64,000 bases of DNA, taken from Salipiger sp. IMCC34102. GTDB lineage: Bacteria > Pseudomonadota > Alphaproteobacteria > Rhodobacterales > Rhodobacteraceae. Below the pieces are notes generated by a model. It did not search any database. It saw nothing but the letters and a program-made list of their open reading frames with translations, and was not told the DNA's origin. Position numbers and translations under genes: made by a program. Numbering within the stretch: the first letter of the stretch is position 1; each line of letters begins with the position of its first letter. Shown piece by piece: positions 25,757 to 35,330 of this stretch. The DNA is taken from positions 682,001 to 746,000 of the forward strand of contig NZ_SELQ01000001.1 in assembly GCF_004145405.1 (NCBI RefSeq), given 5' to 3'.

Positions 25757-27824
25757 TCCGATCTTCGGCCGTCTCGACTGGAGCGTGACGCCTTTCGACG
25801 ATTTCCTGGCCGCCCCCTCGATCGACGAGGCCGTGGCCTCCGCCGCAGCGGCCGCCGTCCCGCTGGGGGCGCTGGCGGTGATCGCGGTCCTGACGTGGAA
25901 AGGTCTGTGGGGCGCGCTCTGGCGCGACTGGCTCACGACCGCCGATCACAAGAGGATCGGGATCATGTACATCGTGCTCGCCGGCGTGATGATGCTACGC
26001 GCCGTGGCCGAGGGCTTCGTCATGCGCGCCCACCAGGTCACGGCGCTGGACGGCGGCGTGCTGTCGTCCGAGCATTTCGCGCAGCTCTTCTCGACCCACG
26101 GGACGATCATGATCTTCTTCGTGGCCACGCCCCTGGTGACGGGGCTGATGAATTTCGCGGTGCCCTTGCAGATCGGGGCGCGCGACGTGGCCTTCCCGGT
26201 GCTCAACCAGGTCAGCCTCGCGCTGACCGCGTCCGGCGCGGGGCTGGTGATGATCAGCCTCGTGATCGGCCAGTTCGGGACCGGCGGCTGGACCATGTAT
26301 CCGCCCTACACGAGCGCCACCTTCAGCCCCGGCCCGGGGGTCGACTACTGGGTCTGGGCGATCGGAATTTCCGGCATCGGTTCGACCCTGGCGGGGCTGA
26401 ACATCGCGGTGACGATCTACAAGAACCGCGCGCCGGGCATGCGATTCCTGCGGATGCCGATGTTCACTTGGACCGCGCTGTGCACCTCGATCATGATGAT
26501 CTACGCCTTCCCCGCACTCACGGTTGCGACGGCGATGATGGCGCTCGACCGGACGCTTGGCTTTCACTTCTTCACCAACGACCTCGGCGGCAACATGATG
26601 CAATACGCCAACATCTTCTGGATGTTCGGCCACCCGGAGGTCTACATCGTCGTCCTGCCCGCCTACGGCGTCTTCTCGGAGGTCTCCTCGACCTTCTCGG
26701 CCAAGCGGCTCTACGGCTACAACAGCCTGGTGATCGCGACGATGGCGATCGCCGTGATCTCCTTCACGGTCTGGCTGCATCACTTCTTCACCATGGGGCA
26801 GGGGGCACGGGTGAACGCGGCCTTCGGGATCGCGACCATGATCATCGCCGTGCCGACGGGGGTGAAGGTCTATGACTGGATGGCGACCATGTTCCGGGGA
26901 CGGGTGCGGCTGTCGGTGCCGATCATCTACCTGGTGGGGTTCTTCTTCCTCTTCGTGTTCGGCGGGCTGACGGGGGTGGTGCTGGCCAATCCGACCATCG
27001 ACTACCAGATCCACAACTCGCAGTTCCTGGTGGGGCATTTCCACAACGTGTTGATCCCGGGCGTGATCTTCGGCGTGCTGGCGGGCATCCACTACTGGTT
27101 CCCGAAGGCCTTCGGCTTTCGCCTGCACGAACGCACGGCCCGGGTCGGTGCCTGTTTGTGGTTCGCGGGCTTCGTCTTCGCCTTCCTGCCGCTCTACTGG
27201 CTGGGGTTGATGGGAATGCCGCGCCGCTCGGCCACCTACGACAACCCTGCCTTCGAGCCCGTCATGTGGGTGACGGCGGGCGGTGCCGCGATCGTGGTGG
27301 CTGCCCTAGGGGTGACGGTCTGGAACTTCTACGCCTCAACCCGCGACCGCGCGGCGCTGGCCTGCCCGGTGGGGGACCCCTGGGACGGGCGCTCTCTGGA
27401 ATGGTCGGTGCCCGCGCCGCCGCCTGCCTACAACTTCTACGCGCTGCCGCAGGTCAAGTCACTCGACCCCTGGACCATCGAGAAGGCGGAGGGCGCGCCC
27501 TATCAGCCCGCGGACGCCTACGAGGACATCGAGATGCCGCGCCCGACTTCGCTGGGCGTCGTGATCGGAGGGGCCGCCTTCGCGATGGGGTTTGCCGTGA
27601 CCTGGTGGGTCTGGTGGCTCGCCGGGGTGTCGCTGGCGGTGATCGCGGGCGCGGTGATCGCCCGCGCCTTCGTGCAGGACACCACCCGCACGATCCCGGC
27701 GCGCGAGGTCGAGGCGGCGCACCAGAAGGTCCTGCAGCAGGCCCGGCAAATCCGCGCGGTCGACCGCGATGACGAGATCGCGCCGGCCAACCTCGGCCAT
27801 GCCGCGCCGGAGGTTCCGGCATGA
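25737..27824 (+). CDS. cyoB: Cytochrome bo3-type ubiquinol oxidase subunit I
   Basis: A 695-residue catalytic subunit with about 14-15 helices. It holds the haem and CuB ligands: STHGTIMIFF (low-spin haem His), FGHPEVYIVVLPAYG (CuB His and the cross-linked Tyr), WLHHFF (CuB His pair) and VGHFHNV (haem His residues). The FGHPEVY/K-channel residues are those of type A proton-pumping oxidases. It starts with TTG at 25737, preceded by AAGGAGG with five-base spacing, and overlaps cyoA by 20 bases. It reduces oxygen to water using quinol electrons. Confidence 0.95.
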   Translation: MARQATDPIFGRLDWSVTPFDDFLAAPSIDEAVASAAAAAVPLGALAVIAVLTWKGLWGALWRDWLTTADHKRIGIMYIVLAGVMMLRAVAEGFVMRAHQVTALDGGVLSSEHFAQLFSTHGTIMIFFVATPLVTGLMNFAVPLQIGARDVAFPVLNQVSLALTASGAGLVMISLVIGQFGTGGWTMYPPYTSATFSPGPGVDYWVWAIGISGIGSTLAGLNIAVTIYKNRAPGMRFLRMPMFTWTALCTSIMMIYAFPALTVATAMMALDRTLGFHFFTNDLGGNMMQYANIFWMFGHPEVYIVVLPAYGVFSEVSSTFSAKRLYGYNSLVIATMAIAVISFTVWLHHFFTMGQGARVNAAFGIATMIIAVPTGVKVYDWMATMFRGRVRLSVPIIYLVGFFFLFVFGGLTGVVLANPTIDYQIHNSQFLVGHFHNVLIPGVIFGVLAGIHYWFPKAFGFRLHERTARVGACLWFAGFVFAFLPLYWLGLMGMPRRSATYDNPAFEPVMWVTAGGAAIVVAALGVTVWNFYASTRDRAALACPVGDPWDGRSLEWSVPAPPPAYNFYALPQVKSLDPWTIEKAEGAPYQPADAYEDIEMPRPTSLGVVIGGAAFAMGFAVTWWVWWLAGVSLAVIAGAVIARAFVQDTTRTIPAREVEAAHQKVLQQARQIRAVDRDDEIAPANLGHAAPEVPA

Positions 27825-28438
27825 GCGGTACGGCGCATCCCGGCCTCAACCTCGGCGCGTCCGATGCCCGCGCCCATGAGCGCAGCGAGACGCCGGTCTT
27901 CGGCTTCTGGGTCTTCCTGATGAGCGATCTCATCATCTTCGGGATCCTGTTTGCCCATTACATCGTCATGACCGACGCGCGGGCCTTCGGACCCGGCCCC
28001 GCGCAGCTTTTCGACCTCAAGAGCGTGGCGGCGCAGACCTCGCTGCTGCTGGCCAGTTCCTACACCTACGGCATGGCGAGCCTTGCGATGAAGCACCGGG
28101 AGCGGATCCGGCCCGTCGCGCTCTGGCTGATCGTCACGGCAATTTTAGGCGCGACCTTCCCGGGGCTGGAGTTGCGCGACTTCGCGAACATGATCGCGGA
28201 GGGGGGCGTGCCGCAGCGCTCCGGCTACCTCTCGGCGCTCTGGGCGCTGGTGGGACTGCACGGGCTGCACGTCGCGGTGGGGCTGGTCTGGATCGCCGTG
28301 ATGCTGGCGCTTCTGGCGGTCCGGGGGCTTTCCAACAGGACCAAGACGCGGCTTTTGCTGCTGGGCCTCTACTGGCATTTTTTGGACCTGATCTGGATCG
28401 GGATCCTGTCGATCGTCTACCTGGGAGGACTTGCATGA
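27821..28438 (+). CDS. cyoC: Cytochrome bo3 ubiquinol oxidase subunit III
   Basis: A 205-residue five-helix membrane subunit of the haem-copper oxidase. Characteristic segments are FGFWVFLMSDLIIFGILFA and a final FLDLIWIGILSIVYLGG. It has no redox centre and stabilises subunit I. The ATG overlaps the cyoB stop by 4 bases, and its own stop overlaps cyoD by 4 bases. Confidence 0.93.
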   Translation: MSGTAHPGLNLGASDARAHERSETPVFGFWVFLMSDLIIFGILFAHYIVMTDARAFGPGPAQLFDLKSVAAQTSLLLASSYTYGMASLAMKHRERIRPVALWLIVTAILGATFPGLELRDFANMIAEGGVPQRSGYLSALWALVGLHGLHVAVGLVWIAVMLALLAVRGLSNRTKTRLLLLGLYWHFLDLIWIGILSIVYLGGLA

Positions 28439-28734
28439 CCGACGCACGGGCCGAGATGCGGCGCTACGCCATTGGGGCGATCCTGTCGGCCGTCCTGACG
28501 CTTGCGGCCTTCTGGGTGGTTCTGGCGGACGGGGTCGCGCGCGGGACGGCGCTGTGGATCGTCGGGGCTGCCGGGGTCGCGCAGATCGCGGTCCAGTTGC
28601 GTTGCTTCTTGCATATCGGCAGCGCCAGCAAGCGCGAGGATCTGCACCTGATCCTGTTCTCGGCGCTTCTGGCGGGGCTGATGATCGGCGGCACGATCTG
28701 GATCATGACCAGCCTGCACGGCCGGATGCACTGA
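28435..28734 (+). CDS. cyoD: Cytochrome bo3 ubiquinol oxidase subunit IV
   Basis: A 99-residue three-helix protein of the CyoD family, with VQLRCFLHIGSASKREDL linking helices two and three as in this family. It assists assembly of the CuB site in subunit I. It is the last gene of the fdhD-cyoABCD operon. No cyoE (haem O synthase) gene follows in this window. Confidence 0.9.
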   Translation: MTDARAEMRRYAIGAILSAVLTLAAFWVVLADGVARGTALWIVGAAGVAQIAVQLRCFLHIGSASKREDLHLILFSALLAGLMIGGTIWIMTSLHGRMH

Positions 28735-28868
28735 GGCCGTCGCTGTCGGATGCCGGATTGCGGCTGGGCCGCGCCTGCCTTGCCGCTACATTGCCCGGTC
28801 AGATGTGCTTGGACATCCGGCGTCGGAGACCGCATCACGTGACCGGAGGAACTTGAGGGGAGGATCCC

Positions 28869-31313
28869 ATGACCGATCGTATCGAACGCCTTGCGCATGA
28901 CATGACACTTGCCGAGCAGGTCTCGCTGTTGTCCGGTGCCGACTTCTGGTCGCTTCCGGCGGTGGAGCGGCTGGGCATCGGCAAGCTGCGCGTGACCGAC
29001 GGGCCGAACGGCGCGCGCGGATCGGGCTCGCTCGTGGGCGGTGTCACGGCGGCGGCCTTCCCGGTGGGGATCGCCATCGGCGCGACCTGGGATCCGGCAC
29101 TCGCGCAGGAGATAGGGGCCGCCATCGCGCAGGAGGTCAAATCGAAGGGCGCGCATGTCTCGCTTGCGCCGACGGTCAACATCCAGCGCTCGGTCACCAA
29201 CGGGCGCAACTTCGAGTGCTACTCGGAAGACCCGGAGCTAACCGCAGCCCTCGCCACCGGCTACATCAAGGGACTGCAATCCGAGCGGATCGCGGCCACC
29301 GTGAAGCATTTCGCCGGCAACGAATCAGAGATCGAACGCACCACCATCAGTTCGGACGTGGACGAACGGACCCTGCGCGAGGTCTACCTGCGACCCTTCG
29401 AGGCGGCGGTGAAGGACGGCGGCACCTGGGCCGTCATGTCGTCCTACAACAAGCTCAACGGAACCTACGCCGCCGAGAATGCCTGGCTGCTGACGGATGT
29501 CCTGCGCGATGACTGGGGTTTCGACGGGGTGGTGATGTCGGACTGGTTCGGCTCCCGCACCACCGCGCCCACGATCAACGCGGGGCTCGACCTCGAGATG
29601 CCGGGGCCGACCCGCGACCGGGGGGAGGCGCTCGTCGCGGCGGTCGAATCCGGCGCGGTCAGCCGCGAAAAGGTTCAGGACAGCGTGCTTGCGATCCTGC
29701 GCCTCATGGAACGCACCGGTGCACTCGACGACGATGCGCCCTCCGAGGAACGGGCCGTCGACCGGCCGGAGCACCGCAAGCTGATCCGGCGTGCGGGGGC
29801 TGCGGGCAGCGTGCTGTTGAAGAACGATGGCCTGCTGCCCTTGAAGGATCCGGCCAGCGTCGCAGTGATCGGGCCCAATGCCAAGGTCGCGCGGATCATG
29901 GGGGGCGGCTCTGCCCAGCTCAACCCGCACTACACCGTCTCGCCCTGGGACGGGCTGGCCGCCCGGCTGGGCGAGGCCGCCCTGACCTTCGAGCAGGGCT
30001 GCGAGAACCACCGCTGGGAGCCGCTCCTCGACGGGGCAGATATCGAGGTCGCCTATTTCGACAACGAGAACCTGGAGGGTGCGCCGGTCCACACCGAAAC
30101 GCTGGACAGCTCGATGGCCTTCGTCCTCGAAAATCCCGGCGGCGGGAAGGTGGATCCGAAGCATTTCTCGCTGCGCGCCACCACGCGGTTCACGGCCACC
30201 CGCGCGGGCACCTATCGCTTCGGCCTGCATGCGGCGGGCTACGCGCGACTCTACCTCGACGGGGAGATGATCCTCGACGCCGATGAGGGGTGGGCGCCGG
30301 GACGAACCTTCTTCGAGGAAGGTAACGACGAGATCACCACCGAACGCGCGTTGTCGGATGACCAGACGGTCGAGATCGTCATGGAATTCAGGACCAAGCC
30401 CGCGCAGAACCTCTTCATCGCGGGCTGGCGCTTCGGCGCCTCCCGCGCGCTGGATCAGTCGGACATCGACGCCGCCGCCGAAGCGGCCGCCCGCGCCGAT
30501 GTCGCTCTGGTCTTCGTGGGACGGTCCGGCGAATGGGACACCGAAGGGTCGGACCTGGAGGGGATCGCCTTGCCCGGACGCCAGGATGCGCTGGTGTCGG
30601 CCGTGCTCGACGCCAATCCGCGGACGGTGGTGGTGCTGCAGACCGGCGGCCCGGTCGAGATGCCCTGGATCGACCAGGCCGCGGCAGTGCTGCAATCCTG
30701 GTACCCGGGACAGGAGGCGGGTAATGCCATCGCGGACGTGCTCTTCGGTGACGCGGACCCGGGCGGGCGTTTGCCGCAGACCTTCCCCAGGGCCTTTGCC
30801 GACAACCCCACGGGCAACGCGCCCCCGCATGTCTATCCGGGCGAGGACGGCCATGTCGTCTACGCGGAAGGGGTCTTCACCGGGTACAGACATTACGACA
30901 GGGCCTCGATCGCGCCGCTGTTTCCGCTTGGGTTCGGGCTGTCCTACACGACGTTCGAGATCGGCGATCTGGCCGTCGTTCCGCAGGGCGAGGGGGCCAT
31001 GGCCCGGTTCACGGTGACGAACACCGGCGCGCGGGACGGCAGCACCGTGCCGCTCGTCTTCGTGGGCGAACCCAATGCGCCGGTCGAGCGCCCCCGGCGC
31101 GAGCTGAAGGGCTTTGCCAAGGTCCACCTAGCCGCGGGCGAACGTCGCACGGTGGAAATACCGCTGCCCCCCCGTGCCTTCGCCTGGTTCGATGTGGACG
31201 CGCGGAAATGGCAGGTGAGCGGCGGCGATTATTCGGTCGAGGCGGGGTTCACGGCGACGGACCTGCCACTTGCGGCCACGGTCGCCATCGCGGCGACCAG
31301 CTTGCCGCGATAG
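28869..31313 (+). CDS. GH3 beta-glucosidase with PA14 insert
   Basis: An 814-residue glycoside hydrolase family 3 enzyme. The N-terminal TIM barrel holds the nucleophile Asp225 in VVMSDWFGS, and KHFAGNESE is the sugar-binding KH(F/L) motif. The second domain is split by a PA14 domain (about residues 390-520), which in this family narrows the active site and restricts substrate length; the acid/base Glu is likely in GRSGEWDTEG. A fibronectin-III-like domain ends the protein. There is no signal peptide, so it should act on imported short beta-glucosides in the cytoplasm. GAGGGGAGG precedes the ATG. It stands alone between the oxidase operon and hmuV; the sugar importer 7.5 kb upstream is a possible partner. 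Confidence 0.93.
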   Translation: MTDRIERLAHDMTLAEQVSLLSGADFWSLPAVERLGIGKLRVTDGPNGARGSGSLVGGVTAAAFPVGIAIGATWDPALAQEIGAAIAQEVKSKGAHVSLAPTVNIQRSVTNGRNFECYSEDPELTAALATGYIKGLQSERIAATVKHFAGNESEIERTTISSDVDERTLREVYLRPFEAAVKDGGTWAVMSSYNKLNGTYAAENAWLLTDVLRDDWGFDGVVMSDWFGSRTTAPTINAGLDLEMPGPTRDRGEALVAAVESGAVSREKVQDSVLAILRLMERTGALDDDAPSEERAVDRPEHRKLIRRAGAAGSVLLKNDGLLPLKDPASVAVIGPNAKVARIMGGGSAQLNPHYTVSPWDGLAARLGEAALTFEQGCENHRWEPLLDGADIEVAYFDNENLEGAPVHTETLDSSMAFVLENPGGGKVDPKHFSLRATTRFTATRAGTYRFGLHAAGYARLYLDGEMILDADEGWAPGRTFFEEGNDEITTERALSDDQTVEIVMEFRTKPAQNLFIAGWRFGASRALDQSDIDAAAEAAARADVALVFVGRSGEWDTEGSDLEGIALPGRQDALVSAVLDANPRTVVVLQTGGPVEMPWIDQAAAVLQSWYPGQEAGNAIADVLFGDADPGGRLPQTFPRAFADNPTGNAPPHVYPGEDGHVVYAEGVFTGYRHYDRASIAPLFPLGFGLSYTTFEIGDLAVVPQGEGAMARFTVTNTGARDGSTVPLVFVGEPNAPVERPRRELKGFAKVHLAAGERRTVEIPLPPRAFAWFDVDARKWQVSGGDYSVEAGFTATDLPLAATVAIAATSLPR

Positions 31314-31333
31314 CCGCGGACCGCGGCGAAAGG

Positions 31334-31364
31334 GGCAGGGGGCGGTGTATGACCGCCCCCTGCC
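31334..31364. terminator. Strong hairpin between convergent beta-glucosidase and hmuV
   Basis: Perfect 13-base stem GGCAGGGGGCGGT / ACCGCCCCCTGCC (31334-31346, 31352-31364) with the loop GTATG, 20 bases after the GH3 stop. The stretch after it on the plus strand (TGCTTCGATCTTCT) is only mildly T-rich. Being in a convergent gap it can serve both strands. The rest of 31314-31524 shows no gene. Confidence 0.65.
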
Positions 31365-31524
31365 TGCTTCGATCTTCTGGAAAACGCCCCCGGACGTGTG
31401 CAACGCCGATGACCACCGCACCGGGGGCCGAACCGACTGCCCGCCCCCGTGCGGCAGCCCGCGACCATAAACCGGGGTTCGGAGGACGCAGGTTGGGGTC
31501 GGCGGCCCCGCACGGCTGCCGCCT

Positions 31525-32307
31525 TCATCCCACCGGGCGGGCGGCCTGGGGCAGGATGAACGGCATCACGGGGGCCGTGTTCACGCGGATGCCGCAGGCG
31601 TAGGCCGCGCTCAGGGTCGTGTCGGTAAGCACCGCGTCGGGCGCGCCCGATTTCAAGATGCGCCCCTCCGAGACGAGGATCACGCGGTCCGCCCCCATCG
31701 CCGTGAGGTTGAGATCGTGCATTACCGTGACCACGCCGCCGCCGGCATCGGCGAAACCGCGGGACACGTGCATGACCTCGAGCTGGTGCGCGATATCAAG
31801 CGATGCCACGGGTTCGTCGAGAAAGAGCCATCGCGACCGGCGGTCGAGGACGGGCGACCAGACCTGCGCGAGGACGCGCGCCAGCTGGACGCGCTGGCGT
31901 TCGCCGCCCGACAATTCCTGAAAGAACCGCCCCGCCTTGGCCTGCAGGCCAACTGCGGCGAGCGCCGCGCGCGGCACGCCCGGATCGGTCGCCTCGGCCC
32001 CGGCGCGGTGGCCCAGGCGCACGACCTCGGCCACGGTGAAGGGAAAGGCCAGCGGGGTCGCCTGTTCCAGCACGGCCCGCCGCGCGGCCAGCGCATGGGC
32101 GGGCATCGCGTGGATATCCTCGCCGTCGAGCGTGACCGTGCCGTGGCAGGCAAGCTCGCCGGTCAGGCAGCGCAGGAGGGTGGTCTTGCCCGATCCGTTC
32201 GGGCCGATGATCGCGGTCACCTCGCCCGCGCGGGCCTCCACGTCGATGCCGCGAAGCACCTCGCGCGTGCCCAGCGTCGCCCGGATGTCCTTGCCGATGA
32301 CGCTCAT
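31525..32307 (-). CDS. hmuV: Haemin ABC transporter ATP-binding protein
   Basis: A 260-residue ATPase of the HmuV/BtuD class. Walker A is GPNGSGKTT (about residues 34-42), the signature is LSGGERQR, and Walker B is WLFLDEP followed by VASLD. It powers import of haem across the inner membrane with HmuU and HmuT. The ATG at 32307 overlaps the hmuU stop by 4 bases. It is the last gene of the minus-strand hmuSTUV operon. Confidence 0.94.
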   Translation of the reverse strand: MSVIGKDIRATLGTREVLRGIDVEARAGEVTAIIGPNGSGKTTLLRCLTGELACHGTVTLDGEDIHAMPAHALAARRAVLEQATPLAFPFTVAEVVRLGHRAGAEATDPGVPRAALAAVGLQAKAGRFFQELSGGERQRVQLARVLAQVWSPVLDRRSRWLFLDEPVASLDIAHQLEVMHVSRGFADAGGGVVTVMHDLNLTAMGADRVILVSEGRILKSGAPDAVLTDTTLSAAYACGIRVNTAPVMPFILPQAARPVG

Positions 32308-33377
32308 AGGTCGACCACCCCGCGCAGCCGAAGCAGCAGCCACAGGAAGACCGGCCCGCCCACGATGGCCGTGACGATGCCGATGGGAAGCTCGGCGGGC
32401 GCCACGGCCATGCGCGAGATCAGATCCGCGAGCACCAGGAAGACCGCGCCGAGAAGCGCCGAGGCGGGCAGCAGCATGCGATGTCCCGGACCGATCGCCA
32501 GCCGCAGGGCGTGCGGCACCACGATGCCCACGAAACCGATCCCGCCAGAGACGGCCACGGCGGCGCCGACGGCGGCCGCGACCGTGAGGATCGCGAGGGA
32601 TTTCACGCGCTGGACCGGCAGCCCCATGTGGTGCGCCGCCGTCTCGCCCAGGGCCAGGCCGTCGAGGCCGCGTGCCAGCATCGGGGTGGCCGCCAGGGCC
32701 AGGACCATGATCGGCCCGGCCACGGCCAGCTTCTGCCAGGTGGCCCCGGCCAGGCTGCCCAGTCCCCAGAAGGTCAGCTCCCGCAGTTGTGCATCGGTCG
32801 CGGCATAGACCAGCAGGCCGGAAACCGCGCCCGACAGGGCGCCGAGCGCGATCCCGGCCAGAAGCATCGTCGCGACCGAGGTGCGCCCCGCCCGGGTGGA
32901 GACGTGATAGAGCAGCATCGTGCTGATCCAGCCGCCGAAGAAGGCCGCGATCGCCACGAGGTAGTCACCCGTGAGGCTTGCCGCCCAGGCCGGCAGCATA
33001 CCCCCCAGGACGATCGCGGTGATCGCGCCCAGTCCTGCCCCGGCGGAGACGCCGACGAGGCCGGGATCGGCCAGCGGGTTGCGGAAGAGACCCTGCATGA
33101 CGGCCCCCGACACCGCAAGCGAGGCCCCGACGATCATGCCCATCGCAAGCCGTGGCAGGCGGATGTCGACCAGCACGATGCGATCGCGCAGGTCGACCGC
33201 CTCCCCCCGCATCAGGGCAGCCAGGGCCGACCAGAGCGAGGTGCCCGACGCCCCTTGCGTCAGCGACGCGAGGGCCGCGAGACCGAGCAGGCCCACCAGG
33301 ACCCACAGGATGCGGTGGGCTGCGGCATCCCGGTCGCCGTCCAACCGGCCCGCCAGGTGGGAATCCGCGTCAACCAT
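32304..33377 (-). CDS. hmuU: Haemin ABC transporter permease
   Basis: A 357-residue FecCD-family permease with about ten helices. Family features are DIRLPRLAMGMIVGASLAVSG, MQGLFRNPLADPGLVGVSAG and the cytoplasmic GIGFVGIVVPHALRLAIGPGH near the C-terminus. It carries haem delivered by HmuT. The gene overlaps hmuT by 8 bases and hmuV by 4. Confidence 0.94.
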   Translation of the reverse strand: MVDADSHLAGRLDGDRDAAAHRILWVLVGLLGLAALASLTQGASGTSLWSALAALMRGEAVDLRDRIVLVDIRLPRLAMGMIVGASLAVSGAVMQGLFRNPLADPGLVGVSAGAGLGAITAIVLGGMLPAWAASLTGDYLVAIAAFFGGWISTMLLYHVSTRAGRTSVATMLLAGIALGALSGAVSGLLVYAATDAQLRELTFWGLGSLAGATWQKLAVAGPIMVLALAATPMLARGLDGLALGETAAHHMGLPVQRVKSLAILTVAAAVGAAVAVSGGIGFVGIVVPHALRLAIGPGHRMLLPASALLGAVFLVLADLISRMAVAPAELPIGIVTAIVGGPVFLWLLLRLRGVVDL

Positions 33378-34257
33378 CGTCGCCTCTGACCTGTGCTATG
33401 GCATCCGAGAGCCGTTCGACCGCCTCCGGCGTGCGCGGACCGAAGCCCAGCAGCAAGAGCCCGTCCATCCGCACGATGGCCCCGTCTCGCGCCGCGGGCG
33501 TTCCGGCGAAGGCCGGCAGTTTCAGGACCGCGTCGTCGGAGCCGTGTCCGCCCCGGCCTTCCATCATCAGGACGACGTCGGGTGCAGCCTCGGCCACCGC
33601 CTCGTCGGTCAGCGTCTTGTAGCCCGCGAAGGCCGTGACCGCGTTCGTGGCACCGGCAAGCGCGATGATCCCGTCGGCGGCGGTGCCTGTCCCCGAGGCC
33701 ATGATGCGCCCGTTCTCGGACGACAGAACGAAGAGCACCCGGGCGGGCGTGTCGGTCTCTGCCCGCTCGAGCGCCGCGTCGAGGCGCGCGCCGATCTCTT
33801 GCGACAGGGCCTCGGCCTCCTCCTCTAGGTCCAGCGCGGCGCCGACGGCTTCGACCTTGGCCAGAAGGCCCGCGCGATCCATGGCGTCGGGGATTGTGAC
33901 CATGGGGATGCCGGCCGCTTCCAGCACGTCGATCGCCTCGGGCGGGCCCGCGTCCGCTTCCGCGAGGATGAGGTCGGGATCGACCGACAGGACCCCCTCC
34001 GGCGAAAGGGCGCGCATGTAGCCCACGTCCGGAAGGTCGGTCACGGAGGCCGGGTAGCTCGACGTGGAATCACGCGCGACGAGCAGATCACCGGCCCCCA
34101 GCGCATGGACGATCTCGGTCACCGAGCCACCGATGGACAAGATCCGCGTGTCGCGATCGACGGGATCGGACGATTGCGCGGGGACCGCGCTGCCGGCGGC
34201 GATGAGCGGAAGGAGGAGCGAGGCGAAGAGCCCCGTACGGCGGGTGATGCGTCTCAT
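33370..34257 (-). CDS. hmuT: Periplasmic haemin-binding protein
   Basis: A 295-residue class III binding protein (BtuF/HmuT fold), signal peptide about residues 1-27. It begins the mature part with RILSIGGSVTEIVHALG, the common first strand of this family, and has the long interdomain helix typical of the fold. It shuttles haem from the outer-membrane receptor to HmuUV. The ATG at 34257 overlaps the hmuS stop by 4 bases. Confidence 0.93.
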   Translation of the reverse strand: MRRITRRTGLFASLLLPLIAAGSAVPAQSSDPVDRDTRILSIGGSVTEIVHALGAGDLLVARDSTSSYPASVTDLPDVGYMRALSPEGVLSVDPDLILAEADAGPPEAIDVLEAAGIPMVTIPDAMDRAGLLAKVEAVGAALDLEEEAEALSQEIGARLDAALERAETDTPARVLFVLSSENGRIMASGTGTAADGIIALAGATNAVTAFAGYKTLTDEAVAEAAPDVVLMMEGRGGHGSDDAVLKLPAFAGTPAARDGAIVRMDGLLLLGFGPRTPEAVERLSDAIAQVRGDDG

Positions 34258-35330
34258 GCCACGTCCTCCGCGGTCTTGGCGGTCGGAAGGTCGTCCAGCA
34301 GGGCGCCCCAGGCTTCGGAATGGTCGGCACCGTCCTGCTGACGGAAGCCGAAGATCTGGAAGATCAGCCCGCCATCCGCGTCGAAGGCTTCGAGAGAGCG
34401 CGCCGGGCCTCGCTTGGTCGGCTTCTCGATCGCCCAGACCTCGGCCACGTGATCCGTCCGCAGGTGCAGGTTGAAGCGGTCGTCGAGCACGTTCAGCCAA
34501 GGGCCCATCGGCTCCACCCGGGTCACCGGGCCGGAGTGGATCTGGATACAACCCCGGTTGCCGACGAAGATCATGACCGGCAAGGCACCACCGGCAAGGC
34601 GCTGCAGGGCCTCTGCCGCCGCACCGGGGGTCAGCTGTCGTGCAAAGGGCGCCCCGGCCAGCCTGTTGGCGCCGAGGCGGTTCATCTTGAGCTTCCGGCA
34701 GAGCAGCAGGAACTGGTGGGTATCGGTCAGGCGGCCCCATTCGCGGCGCAGGACCTCGGTCTTGTCGGGATTGCCGCGGGCGGGCTCGGGGGCTTCGCGT
34801 TCGGCGAAATCGGGGAAGGGGGCGTCGATGGCAAGCGCCTCCTTCGCCGCCTCGAAGGTGGCAAGGTCGGATCCCTCGCGCAGGAAGATCTTGTGCACCG
34901 CATCCCCGGCGGCATCGAAGACCTGCAGCGAGCGCCGCCCGTCCTTCTCGACCGCGTAGGCATGGGCCCAGAACTTCGGAAAGATGCGCAGATCGATCTC
35001 GGCGCCCAGCACCATCGAGGCGTGGTCCCCCTGGTGCCAGTCCTCGTAGCGCCCGACCCGCTCGTGTACGCAGGATCGGGTTCGGGTCAGGGCCATGACC
35101 TCTCCCAGGGCCTGCGCCACGGGCATCAGGCGATCCGACGTGGCCACGATGGGCGTGACCTGCCAGGGGCTACCGGCCTCGCCCGCGTGGGCGGCCAGTA
35201 GGGCGGCTTCGCTCACGCCGATACGCGCCGCGAGATCGCGCTCGCGGGCGGGGGGCGCTTCTGCGGCGGCCGCACGTATGCGGGCGCGCTCCGTATCCAT
35301 CGCGGTCGGGGGGGTCGTGTCTTGCTGCAT
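34254..35330 (-). CDS. hmuS: Haemin-degrading factor HmuS/HemS
   Basis: A 358-residue cytoplasmic protein made of two homologous halves (about 50-190 and 205-345), each ending in a LEAFDADG/LQVFDAAG-like stretch. This is the HemS/HmuS/ChuS architecture. The family binds haem delivered by the importer and either stores it or breaks it down to release iron. The ATG at 35330 is preceded by AAGGCAAG. It is the first gene of hmuSTUV and diverges from hmuR. Confidence 0.93.
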   Translation of the reverse strand: MQQDTTPPTAMDTERARIRAAAAEAPPARERDLAARIGVSEAALLAAHAGEAGSPWQVTPIVATSDRLMPVAQALGEVMALTRTRSCVHERVGRYEDWHQGDHASMVLGAEIDLRIFPKFWAHAYAVEKDGRRSLQVFDAAGDAVHKIFLREGSDLATFEAAKEALAIDAPFPDFAEREAPEPARGNPDKTEVLRREWGRLTDTHQFLLLCRKLKMNRLGANRLAGAPFARQLTPGAAAEALQRLAGGALPVMIFVGNRGCIQIHSGPVTRVEPMGPWLNVLDDRFNLHLRTDHVAEVWAIEKPTKRGPARSLEAFDADGGLIFQIFGFRQQDGADHSEAWGALLDDLPTAKTAEDVA

